Part shown: positions 17,382 to 25,611 of the stretch, piece by piece
Layout of the letters: every line of letters starts with the position of its first letter
Position numbering within the stretch: position 1 is the first letter of the stretch
From: Lachnospiraceae bacterium
GTDB lineage: Bacteria; Bacillota; Clostridia; Lachnospirales; Lachnospiraceae
Direction: 5' to 3'
Length of the DNA: 64,000 nucleotides
Assembly (NCBI GenBank): GCA_017936885.1
Contig: JAGBEO010000014.1
Coordinates: forward strand, 1 to 64,000
Notes under the pieces: model-generated
Databases searched by the model: none
What the model was told of the DNA's origin: nothing
What the model saw: the letters and a program-made list of their open reading frames with translations, nothing else
Position numbers and translations under genes: made by a program

Positions 17382-18308
17382 ATGGAAATGAAAATGTATC
17401 AGAAAGACTTCTCAAGGATTGGCTGGAAAATGTTACTCAGCACGATTCTGATTTTTGCCATCCAGATTGGGTGCCAGCAGTTGGTGTTAATGCTGAAGCC
17501 GGAATGGATGGAGAATTATGATATTATGTTTGCGGCAGGAATGGTGCCGCTTTATGTGGTCGGATATCCGGTTGCTTTTCTGCTTATGAAACAGAAAGAC
17601 ACTAGGAGGATGGAGAAGCATTCCATGAAGCCTTGGCAGATTCTTCTGGCTTTCATGATGGCATACGCACTTTTGGTTGCAGGAAATCTGGTAGGACTTG
17701 GTCTGACTGCGGGGATTGGTCTGCTTAAAGGTGAACCTGTGACCAATGCGCTTCTGAATGTGATTACAGGCAGCAACATTTGGATCTCTGCTATTTATAT
17801 TGTGCTGCTGGCACCGGCATTTGAGGAAATTTTATTCCGCAAGCTGATTTGTGATCCGATGGTTAAATACGGTCAGGGAACGGCGATTGTCGTATCGGGA
17901 ATCGTGTTCGGACTGTTTCATATGAACTTTAACCAATTTTTCTATGCTTTCCTATTGGGATGTTTTCTGGCATTTATCTATGTGAAGACAGGAGATATTA
18001 AGTACTCGATTATATTACATATGATGATTAATTTTGTAGGAAGCGTGGTAGGAGGTCTTCTGCTTACTGAGGTTGATATGGAGTCGCCGATAGGTATGGG
18101 GATTTATGCAGTCTATTCTTTATGTATTTATGCAGTGGTGATTGTGGGTATCGTACTTTGGGTGATTAATAAATCTAAGATGACTGTAGAGCCAGGTGAC
18201 GTGGCAATTGAGAAAGGGAAGCGGTTTAAGACCGTCATTGTGAATCCGGGGATGCTGCTGTACTGCATCGTATGCCTGGTGATCATGATTGTGCAGGCGT
18301 TTATGTAA
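17382..18308 (+). CDS. CPBP family intramembrane metalloprotease
   Basis: About 308 residues with roughly eight membrane segments. The glutamate motif PAFEEILFRKL and the histidine motif VFGLFHMNFNQFFYA are the two conserved active-site blocks of CPBP (Abi, Rce1-like) proteases. I chose ATG 17382 because GGAG stands five bases before it; a TTG at 17346 with GAGG upstream is possible. The role is unknown; some relatives give bacteriocin self-immunity. It follows the SPFH-RHH pair after about 150 bases. Confidence 0.88.
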   Translation: MEMKMYQKDFSRIGWKMLLSTILIFAIQIGCQQLVLMLKPEWMENYDIMFAAGMVPLYVVGYPVAFLLMKQKDTRRMEKHSMKPWQILLAFMMAYALLVAGNLVGLGLTAGIGLLKGEPVTNALLNVITGSNIWISAIYIVLLAPAFEEILFRKLICDPMVKYGQGTAIVVSGIVFGLFHMNFNQFFYAFLLGCFLAFIYVKTGDIKYSIILHMMINFVGSVVGGLLLTEVDMESPIGMGIYAVYSLCIYAVVIVGIVLWVINKSKMTVEPGDVAIEKGKRFKTVIVNPGMLLYCIVCLVIMIVQAFM

Positions 18309-18326
18309 AAAACTCTAATTCATCTA

Positions 18327-18355
18327 TTGACATTCACAGCAAAAGACTTTATAAT
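18327..18355 (+). promoter_or_regulatory. consensus promoter of tRNA-Arg
   Basis: TTGACA (18327-18332), 17-base spacer, TATAAT (18350-18355): full matches at both boxes, 19 bases before the tRNA. Confidence 0.85.
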
Positions 18356-18373
18356 AACTTTTGTTGTGAAAAT

Positions 18374-18447
18374 GTGCGCTTAGCTCAGCTGGATAGAGCG
18401 TTTGGCTACGGACCAAAAGGTCGGGGGTTCGAATCCTCTAGCGCACG
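18374..18447 (+). tRNA. tRNA-Arg (ACG)
   Basis: Acceptor stem GTGCGCT/AGCGCAC, anticodon ACG in TTTGGCTACGGACCAAA (A34 would be edited to inosine), T-arm GGTTCGAATCC. Single-gene unit with its own consensus promoter and terminator. Confidence 0.95.
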
Positions 18448-18471
18448 CTATGAGTGCGGTTGCACGTATAT

Positions 18472-18509
18472 AAAAACGGGAGAGCTTATAATCAGGCTTT
18501 CCCGTTTTT
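18472..18509. terminator. bidirectional terminator
   Basis: AAAAACGGGAGAGC-10-base loop-GCTTTCCCGTTTTT, with A- and T-tracts on the two sides. It can end the tRNA-Arg transcript and the converging gene at 18532. Confidence 0.85.
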
Positions 18510-18531
18510 CTTACTTGTGTGTGGTAAAGGC

Positions 18532-18939
18532 TTACTTGATTCCCAACACATCTTCTGCAATTTCAACTGCGTCCATAATACAGTCAGGGCAGGAACGGAG
18601 AACCTTGCCGGTTTCTACTCCTTTTAGTTCTTTGCAGACAGAGGAGCCGTTTTTCTCAATAAAACGGTTCACGATCTCTTTGGAAAGTTTATAGGTATCT
18701 GCCTTTGTCTTCGGATCTTCCAGATTCCCGTCGCTGTTTAAAAATCCGGCAGCCATAACCGCACCGGAGACGGCGCCGCAGGTGGCACACATGCCGCCCA
18801 TACCAAGTCCAAGCCCTTCACAGGCTTTGAAGAGTATCTCCTCGTCTACACCTAATTCTTTGTGAAAGGCGCAGGCTACAGCCTGTGCACAGTTGAATTT
18901 CCTGTCATGATAAGCGATTGCCTGTTCTTTTCTGTTCAT
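18532..18939 (-). CDS. C_GCAxxG_C_C family protein
   Basis: A 135-residue protein with conserved cysteines in FNCAQAVACAF, GMCATCGAVSGAVMAAG and LRSCPDCIMDAVEIAE, matching the family named for this pattern. These are redox- or metal-binding small proteins of anaerobes, with no established reaction. The start at 18939 follows AAGGAGAATTATTT; a longer upstream frame lacks such a site. It converges with tRNA-Arg. Confidence 0.9.
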   Translation of the reverse strand: MNRKEQAIAYHDRKFNCAQAVACAFHKELGVDEEILFKACEGLGLGMGGMCATCGAVSGAVMAAGFLNSDGNLEDPKTKADTYKLSKEIVNRFIEKNGSSVCKELKGVETGKVLRSCPDCIMDAVEIAEDVLGIK

Positions 18940-19186
18940 AAATAATTCTCCTTTGCATGACAAATTGATCATAATGAATCAAATACTTTAGTGACAGTAT
19001 ACCTTGTTCAGGGAGAAATAGCAAATCGGTGAAAAATTCCATATTCCAGGCAAACACAGCGGAGCGGAATAAAACAGACTGAGAGTAGAATTTCCTTGTG
19101 TATCATGCCGGGAAATGTTATACTTATTTAAGTTATTTAATAATTATATGTTATCGTACATTTTCTAAATTGTGGAGGGTAAACAG

Positions 19187-19663
19187 ATGAAAAAAGAGTG
19201 GAATGTTACGGACGGAATGGGCAATAATCATGTCATCGGCCTTAATGTGAGCGGTTTTGGCGGCATGAAAGTAGTGGTTGATCAGGATACCTATAAGGCA
19301 AAATCCAGCAATTGGTTTATCAGAGTGTTAGATTACCAAATCAGTCTTCCGGGCGCTGAGTGTAATCTGGTAGTAGTTGGTAATAAAATAAGACTGGCAG
19401 TTAACGGTACTTATGTTGATGACGGACAGCCATATGAGCCGGTAGCAAACACACCGGGCTGGGTTTGGGCATTGGTTGCAATCAGTGCGATTGGCGGCTG
19501 GTTCTTTGCAGGATTGATTGGTCTGTGTCTTGGTCTTGCCATGAGTGCACTTTATATCAAGTTTGCACTGGATAAAAAGACAGGTGCCGTAATTGGTCTG
19601 TTTGTGGCATTCCTTGTAGTATTGGCAGCACTGTTCGGCGTAGCATTGGCAGTACAACTGTAA
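19187..19663 (+). CDS. hypothetical protein with two C-terminal membrane segments
   Basis: A 158-residue protein. The first 90 residues look like a small beta-rich cytoplasmic domain (KKEWNVTDGMGNNHVIGLN), followed by two or three hydrophobic helices (about 95-125 and 135-158). ATG 19187 has GGAGGGTAAACAG upstream. It is followed after 22 bases by a DUF4190-like gene and probably forms an operon with it. No function known. Confidence 0.75.
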   Translation: MKKEWNVTDGMGNNHVIGLNVSGFGGMKVVVDQDTYKAKSSNWFIRVLDYQISLPGAECNLVVVGNKIRLAVNGTYVDDGQPYEPVANTPGWVWALVAISAIGGWFFAGLIGLCLGLAMSALYIKFALDKKTGAVIGLFVAFLVVLAALFGVALAVQL

Positions 19664-19685
19664 GACATTTTAACCGGGAGAATCT

Positions 19686-20225
19686 ATGGAAGACAGAAAA
19701 GAAAATGCAACATATGGTTTGAACGAACCATATCAGAATAATATGCAGTATGAGCAGAATGTGCCATACCAGCAAAATACAGCATATGAGCAGAACATAC
19801 CATACCAGCAAAATACAGCATATGAGCAGAACATACCGTACCAGCAAAATACAGTATATGGACAGAATGTGCCGTACCAGCAAAACGCACCGTATGGGCA
19901 GAACATGCCATATGGACAAAATGCACCGTATGGACAGCCGCAGTACAACCAGCCGGTAAGAGCGGTCGTAAGAGATACCATGCCGGTTAAAAATAATGCG
20001 GGGATAGTGGGATTTGTGATTGCCTGCTTTTCAATACTGTGCTGTTGGATTCCAATCTTTGATCTGGTGTTTTCAATTCTGGGAATTGTCTGCTCTGCCA
20101 TAGGACTTGGTAAGACAAAGCAGACGGGCAAAGGGCTGGCGACTGCAGGACTTGTTGTATCTATTATTGCGCTTCTGCTTAGTCTGATTATATGTTTTTT
20201 AGTTTTCTTGGGCATGAGCCTGTAA
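19686..20225 (+). CDS. DUF4190-like membrane protein with PYQQN repeats
   Basis: A 179-residue protein. Residues 26-85 are five 12-residue units built on VPYQQNTAYEQN, a Tyr/Gln/Asn-rich low-complexity head. The rest has two hydrophobic helices with a GLGKTKQTGKGLATAGLV loop typical of DUF4190 proteins. The start follows GGGAGAATCT. The Tyr/Gln-rich head could drive clustering at the membrane; that is speculation. A terminator follows. Confidence 0.8.
   Translation: MEDRKENATYGLNEPYQNNMQYEQNVPYQQNTAYEQNIPYQQNTAYEQNIPYQQNTVYGQNVPYQQNAPYGQNMPYGQNAPYGQPQYNQPVRAVVRDTMPVKNNAGIVGFVIACFSILCCWIPIFDLVFSILGIVCSAIGLGKTKQTGKGLATAGLVVSIIALLLSLIICFLVFLGMSL
19761..19940 (+). repeat. 36-bp tandem repeat inside the DUF4190-like gene
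   Basis: Five head-to-tail 36-base units, the second and third nearly identical (CCATACCAGCAAAATACAGC then ATATGAGCAGAA). They code for 12-residue units, each itself a doubled six-residue motif xPYxQN. Unit number is likely to vary between strains by slippage. Confidence 0.85.
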
Positions 20226-20250
20226 TGACAGATGAATATGGTATTGTATT

Positions 20251-20284
20251 AAAACGTATCCGCCTTGAGCGGGTACGTTTTTTA
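20251..20284 (+). terminator. terminator after the DUF4190-like gene
   Basis: AAAACGTATCCGC-cttga-GCGGGTACGTTTTTT, a GC-rich stem with a T-tract. Confidence 0.88.
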
Positions 20285-20346
20285 CTTTTTTTATATCATA
20301 GCAGAAAAAATGAACCTTTCAGAATAACGAAGCCTCTTATAAGTAG

Positions 20347-20391
20347 ACACACAGGTGCACATGTGTGTGCGGGTGTACATCTATATGTACA
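20347..20391 (+). promoter_or_regulatory. two palindromes in the ECF sigma leader
   Basis: ACACACA-8-TGTGTGT (20347-20368) and TGTACAT-ctat-ATGTACA (20374-20391) lie 23 bases before the sigma factor start. They may be operator sites or leader hairpins. Confidence 0.45.
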
Positions 20392-20413
20392 TCGGAAAAA
20401 GGAGACGATTGAT

Positions 20414-20986
20414 TTGGACGAAAAAGTATTGGTAATGCAGATGAAGGCAGGGGATAAAGCCGCCTTTGATCTGCTCTATGATAAGTATAAGAATATGGCA
20501 CTTCGCACAGCATATCTGATCACAGGCAGTCTCCCGGACAGTGAGGATGTGGTACAGGATACCTTTGTCAAAGTATTTCTGCACTGTAAGGAGCTTAAGA
20601 ATGACAGCGGATTTAAGGCATGGATGATGCAGATTCTTGTACGGACGGCGTATAAGGCAGGGAAAAAGAAAAACAGGGAACTGCCGGATGACGAAGTTGT
20701 GGTAAAAGCCGATACGAAGACGGGACAGTCTTCTCTGGAGCAAATACTGGTGAAGGAAGAAGCACAGATGTTATCTGAGGCGGTCCGGCGGCTGCCGATC
20801 AAACAGAGAACGGTGGTCATCCTGTTTTATTATCAGGAATGTCAGGTCGGTGAAATTGCACGGATGCTTGGATGCAGGGAAGGGACGGTCAAATCCAGAC
20901 TGCATGTGGCAAGAGAGCGGCTGCGCAGCATGTTGAATGTGAATCTCGATACTGCCGGACGCAGGCATGAGCGGATATTGGAATAG
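20414..20986 (+). CDS. ECF-type RNA polymerase sigma factor
   Basis: A 190-residue sigma-70 family factor. Region 2 contains DLLYDKYKNMALRTAYLITG and SEDVVQDTFVKVF; region 4 contains RRLPIKQRTVVILFYYQE and GEIARMLGCREGTVKSRLH. The start is TTG at 20414 after GGAGACGATTGAT; the longer open frame upstream runs through a terminator and is unlikely. The next gene, nine bases after the stop, is a membrane protein that looks like its anti-sigma factor. Confidence 0.88.
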   Translation: MDEKVLVMQMKAGDKAAFDLLYDKYKNMALRTAYLITGSLPDSEDVVQDTFVKVFLHCKELKNDSGFKAWMMQILVRTAYKAGKKKNRELPDDEVVVKADTKTGQSSLEQILVKEEAQMLSEAVRRLPIKQRTVVILFYYQECQVGEIARMLGCREGTVKSRLHVARERLRSMLNVNLDTAGRRHERILE

Positions 20987-20995
20987 GAGGTTCTT

Positions 20996-21781
20996 ATGCG
21001 GATGAAATATGATTTTGAAGAGAATATAAAGAGTGCCTTAGAGATAGAATGTCAGGATATTACTGCTTCCCGGAGCCTGAAAGAGCGAATTGATGATGAG
21101 ATTGTAAGCAGTCAGAAGGAGGCAGGAACTATGAAACATTTATCAGTGAAAAAGTTGATAATCGGCGTGGCAGCGGCGTGTCTGCTTGTAGGTGGCGGCG
21201 CTTTTGCGGCAGGGCACGCAGTTATGTTTTCCAGCGGTACCAGTTTGCTGGATGCTTATACAAGCTATGATGATATGGATAAGGCACAGGGAAAGCTCGG
21301 CTATGCGGTAGATTCTGTGGAAACGTTTGATAACGGCTATCAGTTTGACAGAATGTTCGTGGATGATGTGGATGCATGGGATGAGGACGGCAACAAGGCG
21401 TACACTTACCAGGAGATGAACATTCACTATGAAAAAGCCGGAGAGCCGCATATGTATCTTGCAATCCATAAGCCGGTTGAGGCAATTGGGAGAGAGAAGA
21501 ACCCCAATGCTACAAGAACTTATGGAGATATTATCCTGTATTATGATGCGTATACTTATAAGTTTGTACCGCCGAGTTACGAACTGACCGAGGAAGATAA
21601 AGCGAATGAGGAAAGAGATGATTACTATATTTCCTATGGCAGTGAAGAAGTAAAGATTCAGAAATCCCAGGGTGTAACATGGGAGAAAGACGGTATCTTT
21701 TATAATCTGGCAGGGTTTGATCTGAACTTAAGTGCTGACGAAATGTTTGATATGGCAGAGCAGATCATCGGACAGGAATGA
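20996..21781 (+). CDS. putative membrane anti-sigma factor
   Basis: A 261-residue protein. An N-terminal cytoplasmic segment (1-48) precedes one transmembrane helix (KKLIIGVAAACLLVGGGAF) and an extracytoplasmic domain of about 185 residues rich in Tyr and Asp. The start has AGGAGG upstream and lies 9 bases after the sigma gene. The topology and position are those of a single-pass anti-sigma factor; no zinc (HxxxCxxC) motif is seen. The outer domain resembles no family I can name. Confidence 0.72.
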   Translation: MRMKYDFEENIKSALEIECQDITASRSLKERIDDEIVSSQKEAGTMKHLSVKKLIIGVAAACLLVGGGAFAAGHAVMFSSGTSLLDAYTSYDDMDKAQGKLGYAVDSVETFDNGYQFDRMFVDDVDAWDEDGNKAYTYQEMNIHYEKAGEPHMYLAIHKPVEAIGREKNPNATRTYGDIILYYDAYTYKFVPPSYELTEEDKANEERDDYYISYGSEEVKIQKSQGVTWEKDGIFYNLAGFDLNLSADEMFDMAEQIIGQE

Positions 21782-21875
21782 CACAGGTCAAATCATAGAA
21801 GCGGGAAGAATAATGATACAACCGTCATAAGAAGAATCATGCAGTACAATATGTGAAATAAAATAAGCAAGAGCA

Positions 21876-21918
21876 AGAGGCAGGAAAAATTTCTGAAAAT
21901 GAAACTTTTCCTGCCTCT
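21876..21918. terminator. hairpin, probable terminator
   Basis: AGAGGCAGGAAAA-17-base loop-TTTTCCTGCCTCT, a perfect 13-bp stem in the 22031 leader region, 94 bases after the anti-sigma stop. The U-run is inside the stem and not after it, so the terminator call is moderate. Confidence 0.55.
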
Positions 21919-22030
21919 AATTCGTATATCATATAAAGACGAAATAATACATAGAATATTTGTGCCGTGTTGCGGCATGACAGAATTGTTGAACCATATG
22001 TATATATACTACTAGAAGGAATTATGAGGG

Positions 22031-22537
22031 ATGGAGCAAAAGCTTGCGAAGGAGCAAAGGTGGAACGATCTGGCAGAAGAGTATCAGACCATGCTGTATC
22101 GGATTGCTTTTTCTAATATGAAGAACCGGGCGGACGCCGAAGACGCGGTGCAGGAAGCATTCCTGCGCTATATGAAGGACGAAAAGCCGATTCAGAATAA
22201 GGAACATGAGAAAGCGTGGCTCATACGAACCACCATTAACATATGCATTGACGTATTAAAGAGCAGTTGGTACCGGAAAACGGTGGCTTGGGATGAGTCC
22301 CTGCCTTTAGCTGTGCAGAATGTTTATCTGCCCTATCAGATCAAGGATGATAAGACATTAGAGGCAGTTTTAAAGTTGCCGGTGCATTACCGGAATCCGA
22401 TTTATCTTTTCTATTATGAAGATTATTCGATCCACGAGATAGCCGGTGTGTTAAATGAAAAAGAGGCTACGATTAAGACGAGGCTTCGCAGGGGCAGGGA
22501 AGAAGTGAAGAGGATTCTGACGGAAGGGAGGCCGTAG
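22031..22537 (+). CDS. ECF-type RNA polymerase sigma factor (orphan)
   Basis: A 168-residue sigma factor: EEYQTMLYRIAFSNMKN and DAEDAVQEAFLRYM form region 2; KLPVHYRNPIYLFYYEDYSI and VLNEKEATIKTRLRRGREEV form region 4. The start is ATG 22031. No anti-sigma gene follows; the next start is 4 bases after the stop and belongs to a soluble protein of unknown family, so these are translationally coupled. The regulator of this sigma is not evident. Confidence 0.88.
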   Translation: MEQKLAKEQRWNDLAEEYQTMLYRIAFSNMKNRADAEDAVQEAFLRYMKDEKPIQNKEHEKAWLIRTTINICIDVLKSSWYRKTVAWDESLPLAVQNVYLPYQIKDDKTLEAVLKLPVHYRNPIYLFYYEDYSIHEIAGVLNEKEATIKTRLRRGREEVKRILTEGRP

Positions 22538-22540
22538 AAC

Positions 22541-23020
22541 ATGAGTATACAGGAAGTAAGCGGTAAAAAGAATATAGCAGGTTATCAGGGTACGAAGAAA
22601 TCCGTTCGGGCAGATGGTTTTCAGGAAAGCCTGATGCAGAACCTGAAATATCAGGATCATGGAAGAAAAGATGTTTCGGGAGAAGAGACACTAACGCGGA
22701 AAGTGGAGGAACAGACCGGCGTTAAAGTGATAGGCACACGGTCAGGTATTCGTGTGGCTTCCGTGACATTAACAGAGGCAGCACAGACCGTGGAGGTGAG
22801 ACATATGAGTTATGAAGAGAGCGACCATATCGAGATTGCGGTGGTGGACGGTTATACTCTGAAAGGCAAGCGGGTAGATGAGGGCACGCAGGTGTATGTG
22901 GAAGCAAAATATGAGGACGGAAGACTGGAAGCATATCAGGTGGACATGGCTAAGGTCTCAGAGCAGACAGAGCATAAGATAGAGCGGTTTGCATTAGAAA
23001 CAGTCGGCAGTGCCTTATAG
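22541..23020 (+). CDS. hypothetical protein coupled to an ECF sigma gene
   Basis: A 159-residue protein beginning four bases after the sigma factor stop. No signal peptide or membrane segment. Polar, with a beta-rich C-terminal half (IEIAVVDGYTLKGKRVDEG). I do not recognise a family. The tight spacing suggests co-expression with the sigma factor; a soluble modulator of it is one possibility. Confidence 0.7.
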   Translation: MSIQEVSGKKNIAGYQGTKKSVRADGFQESLMQNLKYQDHGRKDVSGEETLTRKVEEQTGVKVIGTRSGIRVASVTLTEAAQTVEVRHMSYEESDHIEIAVVDGYTLKGKRVDEGTQVYVEAKYEDGRLEAYQVDMAKVSEQTEHKIERFALETVGSAL

Positions 23021-23071
23021 AGGGTAAGAACAGGGAATCAGGTACGGAGAAGAAAAGAGAGGGTAATTATC

Positions 23072-23662
23072 ATGATTAACAACAATCCATTCAGATCATT
23101 TTATCCGATGAACAACACGAACTATACAGCACAGCAGTTGGCAGAATACAATAAGACGGCGAAATTTCGTAAGAATGCCGAGTTAGAGGGATCTGGTGAT
23201 GAAAGCAGCTTTGCGGCGAAATTAAAGAAGGCGGACGAATATCTTGCATCGGGAGAATCATGCGGCGCTACGGATTCCATCGGTATTATTCTGCGGCAGA
23301 TGGATGATCCTGCACCCGGACAGCCGGTAACCAAAACGGTTGTTCATGACGGTGTTCCGGTAGTGGTGACAAAGGATGCCATGTACGGCAACAGTATTAC
23401 CATAGGCGGAAGTTTAAATCCTGACTGGATACAGGTGGCTACTTCTGTGGGAACAGTGAATATTGATCTGAATGATATGGAAGGCCTAAGCAAGTGTCTG
23501 GATATGTTTTCACCGGAGGATGTAAAGCTGATAATGCGTAAAATTCTGGAGGTAAAACAGGCGCGCGAGGCGCAGAAGCAGATTGACGATATGGATTCTG
23601 AACTGGTTCATTCTGAACAGGAAGATTCCGGGGACGGGGATTCCGAAGAGAAATTTTTATAA
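23072..23662 (+). CDS. hypothetical protein
   Basis: A 196-residue soluble protein starting with NNNPFRSFYPMNNTNYTAQQ. The middle (about 85-135) is beta-rich (VVHDGVPVVVTKDAMYGN, SITIGGSLNPDWIQVATS), and an acidic tail ends it. AGAGAGGGTAATTATC precedes the start. Not recognised. It follows the 22541 gene by 51 bases and probably shares its transcript. Confidence 0.7.
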   Translation: MINNNPFRSFYPMNNTNYTAQQLAEYNKTAKFRKNAELEGSGDESSFAAKLKKADEYLASGESCGATDSIGIILRQMDDPAPGQPVTKTVVHDGVPVVVTKDAMYGNSITIGGSLNPDWIQVATSVGTVNIDLNDMEGLSKCLDMFSPEDVKLIMRKILEVKQAREAQKQIDDMDSELVHSEQEDSGDGDSEEKFL

Positions 23663-23670
23663 ATCTATAC

Positions 23671-23699
23671 TTTACTTTATCCTTCGATAAGGCTACAAT
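23671..23699 (+). promoter_or_regulatory. candidate promoter of the EamA gene
   Basis: TTTACT (23671-23676), 17-base spacer, TACAAT (23694-23699), followed by 62 bases of leader before the preferred ATG. Confidence 0.45.
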
Positions 23700-23761
23700 G
23701 AGACAGATAGCGTGAGAAATAAAGTTTCATGCGGGGTATAGAAGGACAGAAGCAAAGCAAC

Positions 23762-24697
23762 ATGAATGATCAATCATTTTTGAATCGGCATAAATATATA
23801 TTGGGAGCTGCATTGTCAGTGCTGGGCGGTGCCATGTGGGGCATCTCCGGTACTTGCGGGCAGTTCCTTTTTACGCGTAAGGGCGTATCGAGTCTGTGGC
23901 TGACGCCAATCAGGCTTTTTCTTGCGGGAATCATATTATTGGTATGGTGCTTCGCCCAAGATGCCAGGGAGACTGTGAAGCCGTGGAAAGATAAAAGAGA
24001 CTGCATTGATCTTTTGATTTACGGGCTGGCAGGCATTACACTATGTCAATTCTTATATTTTGGTACCATTCAGCTTTCCTCTGCGGGTGTGGCAACGATT
24101 CTGCAGGATTTAAGTCCGATTTCCATTCTGCTGTGCAGTTGTATAGCGGCGAAACGTTCTCCGAAGAAGAAGGAAATTATCAGTATTTTGCTGGCACTGT
24201 TTGGGGTATTTTTGCTGGTGACCCATGGAAGCCTGACCGATTTTGCAGTGTCACCGTTGGCGCTCCTTGTGGGAATAGGCAGTGCGGGAGCAGTCACGGT
24301 TTATAATGTTTATCCCAAAAGACTTTTGTCGCGTTATCCGGTATATATACTGCAGGGATGGAGCTTTTTTGTGGGTGGCAGTATTTCCATGCTGGTTTTT
24401 CGTCCGTGGAACTATCAGGTGGTTCTCGACTGGCAGATTTTATTAGGTATTTTGACAGTCGTCATAGCAGGCAATCTGTTGGCATTTAATTCCTATATGG
24501 TCGGCGTGCGGCTGATTGGGCCGGAGAAAGCGATTCTGTATGGTTTCGCTGAGCCGGTGGCAGCAGCAGTTTTATCTTCGCTGTGGCTTGGTGCACCTTT
24601 TACATTGTGGGATTTCGCAGGTTTCGTGTGCGTGTTTGTGATGCTTTTCTTATTAAGCATAAAAGGGAATGAAGCTGCGTCTCAAAAATGTGAATGA
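23762..24697 (+). CDS. EamA/DMT family transporter
   Basis: About 311 residues with ten hydrophobic helices in two EamA halves. LGGAMWGISGTCGQFLF opens half one; LGILTVVIAGNLLAFNSYM and GPEKAILYGFAEPVAAAVLS belong to half two. The start could be ATG 23762 or ATG 23729; neither has a strong site. Members export metabolites or amino acids. A pyridoxamine kinase begins 22 bases after the stop, which may point to vitamer traffic, though this is a guess. Confidence 0.88.
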   Translation: MNDQSFLNRHKYILGAALSVLGGAMWGISGTCGQFLFTRKGVSSLWLTPIRLFLAGIILLVWCFAQDARETVKPWKDKRDCIDLLIYGLAGITLCQFLYFGTIQLSSAGVATILQDLSPISILLCSCIAAKRSPKKKEIISILLALFGVFLLVTHGSLTDFAVSPLALLVGIGSAGAVTVYNVYPKRLLSRYPVYILQGWSFFVGGSISMLVFRPWNYQVVLDWQILLGILTVVIAGNLLAFNSYMVGVRLIGPEKAILYGFAEPVAAAVLSSLWLGAPFTLWDFAGFVCVFVMLFLLSIKGNEAASQKCE

Positions 24698-24719
24698 AAT
24701 AGGGAATTGGAGAGTGGTT

Positions 24720-25544
24720 ATGCAGAAAAAGATAGCAGTAATTAATGATATATCAGGGTTTGGAAGATGTTCTGTGGCAGTATCGCTTCCGATTATATCT
24801 TATTTGGGAGTGCAGTGCTGCCCGGTGCCTACGTCTATTTTCTCCAATCATACGGGATTCCCGCAGTATTTCTTCGATGATTACACAGACCGTATGGAGG
24901 AATATATTGCGAATTGGAAGAAATTAGGGCTGCAGTTTGAAGGAATTGCCACGGGGTTCCTTGGCTCCGCCGAGCAGATCCAGATTGTGAAGAAATTTAT
25001 TAAGGAGTTTTCGAAGCAGGATACGCTGGTAATCGTAGATCCCGTTATGGGTGATTATGGTAAGTTATACTCTACTTATACGGAAGAGTTGTGCGAAGAA
25101 ATGAAGGAACTGGTTAAGCTGGCCGATATCGCGACACCGAATCTTACAGAGGCCTGCAACCTGACCGGAATACCCTATAAGCATGTGGGCTGGCGCAGGA
25201 AGGAGCTGTTTGCCATGTCTGAGAAAGTGGTGGCGCTTGGACCTTCTAAGGTCGTCATTACAGGAATTTTACAGGGAGAGTTTATTGCCAATTATATATA
25301 TGAAAAAGGTGCGGAGCCGAAGATGATCCGAACGCATAAAGTGGGAACCGAGCGTTCTGGCACAGGGGATGTGTTCGCTTCCATCATTGCCGCAGATGGC
25401 GTCAACGGCGTGCCCTTTGGCAGATCGGTGCGCAAAGCATCGGGATTTGTGAAGAAATGTATTTTAAAATCCGTTGAATTGGAGATTCCTAAGACGGATG
25501 GGGTGTGTTTTGAGGAAGTTTTATATCAGTTGAAGAGGGATTAG
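24720..25544 (+). CDS. pyridoxamine/pyridoxal kinase
   Basis: A 274-residue ribokinase-fold kinase that phosphorylates vitamin B6 vitamers in the PLP salvage route. INDISGFGRCSVAVSLP opens it, VDPVMGDYGKLYSTYT is the substrate/anion motif, TPNLTEACNLTG follows, and VGTERSGTGDVFAS is the C-terminal GTGD block with the catalytic Asp. The start at 24720 follows GGAGAGTGGTT. It is probably co-transcribed with the EamA transporter. Confidence 0.9.
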   Translation: MQKKIAVINDISGFGRCSVAVSLPIISYLGVQCCPVPTSIFSNHTGFPQYFFDDYTDRMEEYIANWKKLGLQFEGIATGFLGSAEQIQIVKKFIKEFSKQDTLVIVDPVMGDYGKLYSTYTEELCEEMKELVKLADIATPNLTEACNLTGIPYKHVGWRRKELFAMSEKVVALGPSKVVITGILQGEFIANYIYEKGAEPKMIRTHKVGTERSGTGDVFASIIAADGVNGVPFGRSVRKASGFVKKCILKSVELEIPKTDGVCFEEVLYQLKRD

Positions 25545-25611
25545 TGTGGAGTTGTGAAGCGTTTCGCAATCACTAAAAAGAAGTTAATAGAAGAAATGGA
25601 GAATAAGAAAA

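Noticed and set aside
19761..19940. Possible CRISPR-like repeat
   Set aside because: The repeats are contiguous with no spacers and code for a repeated peptide.
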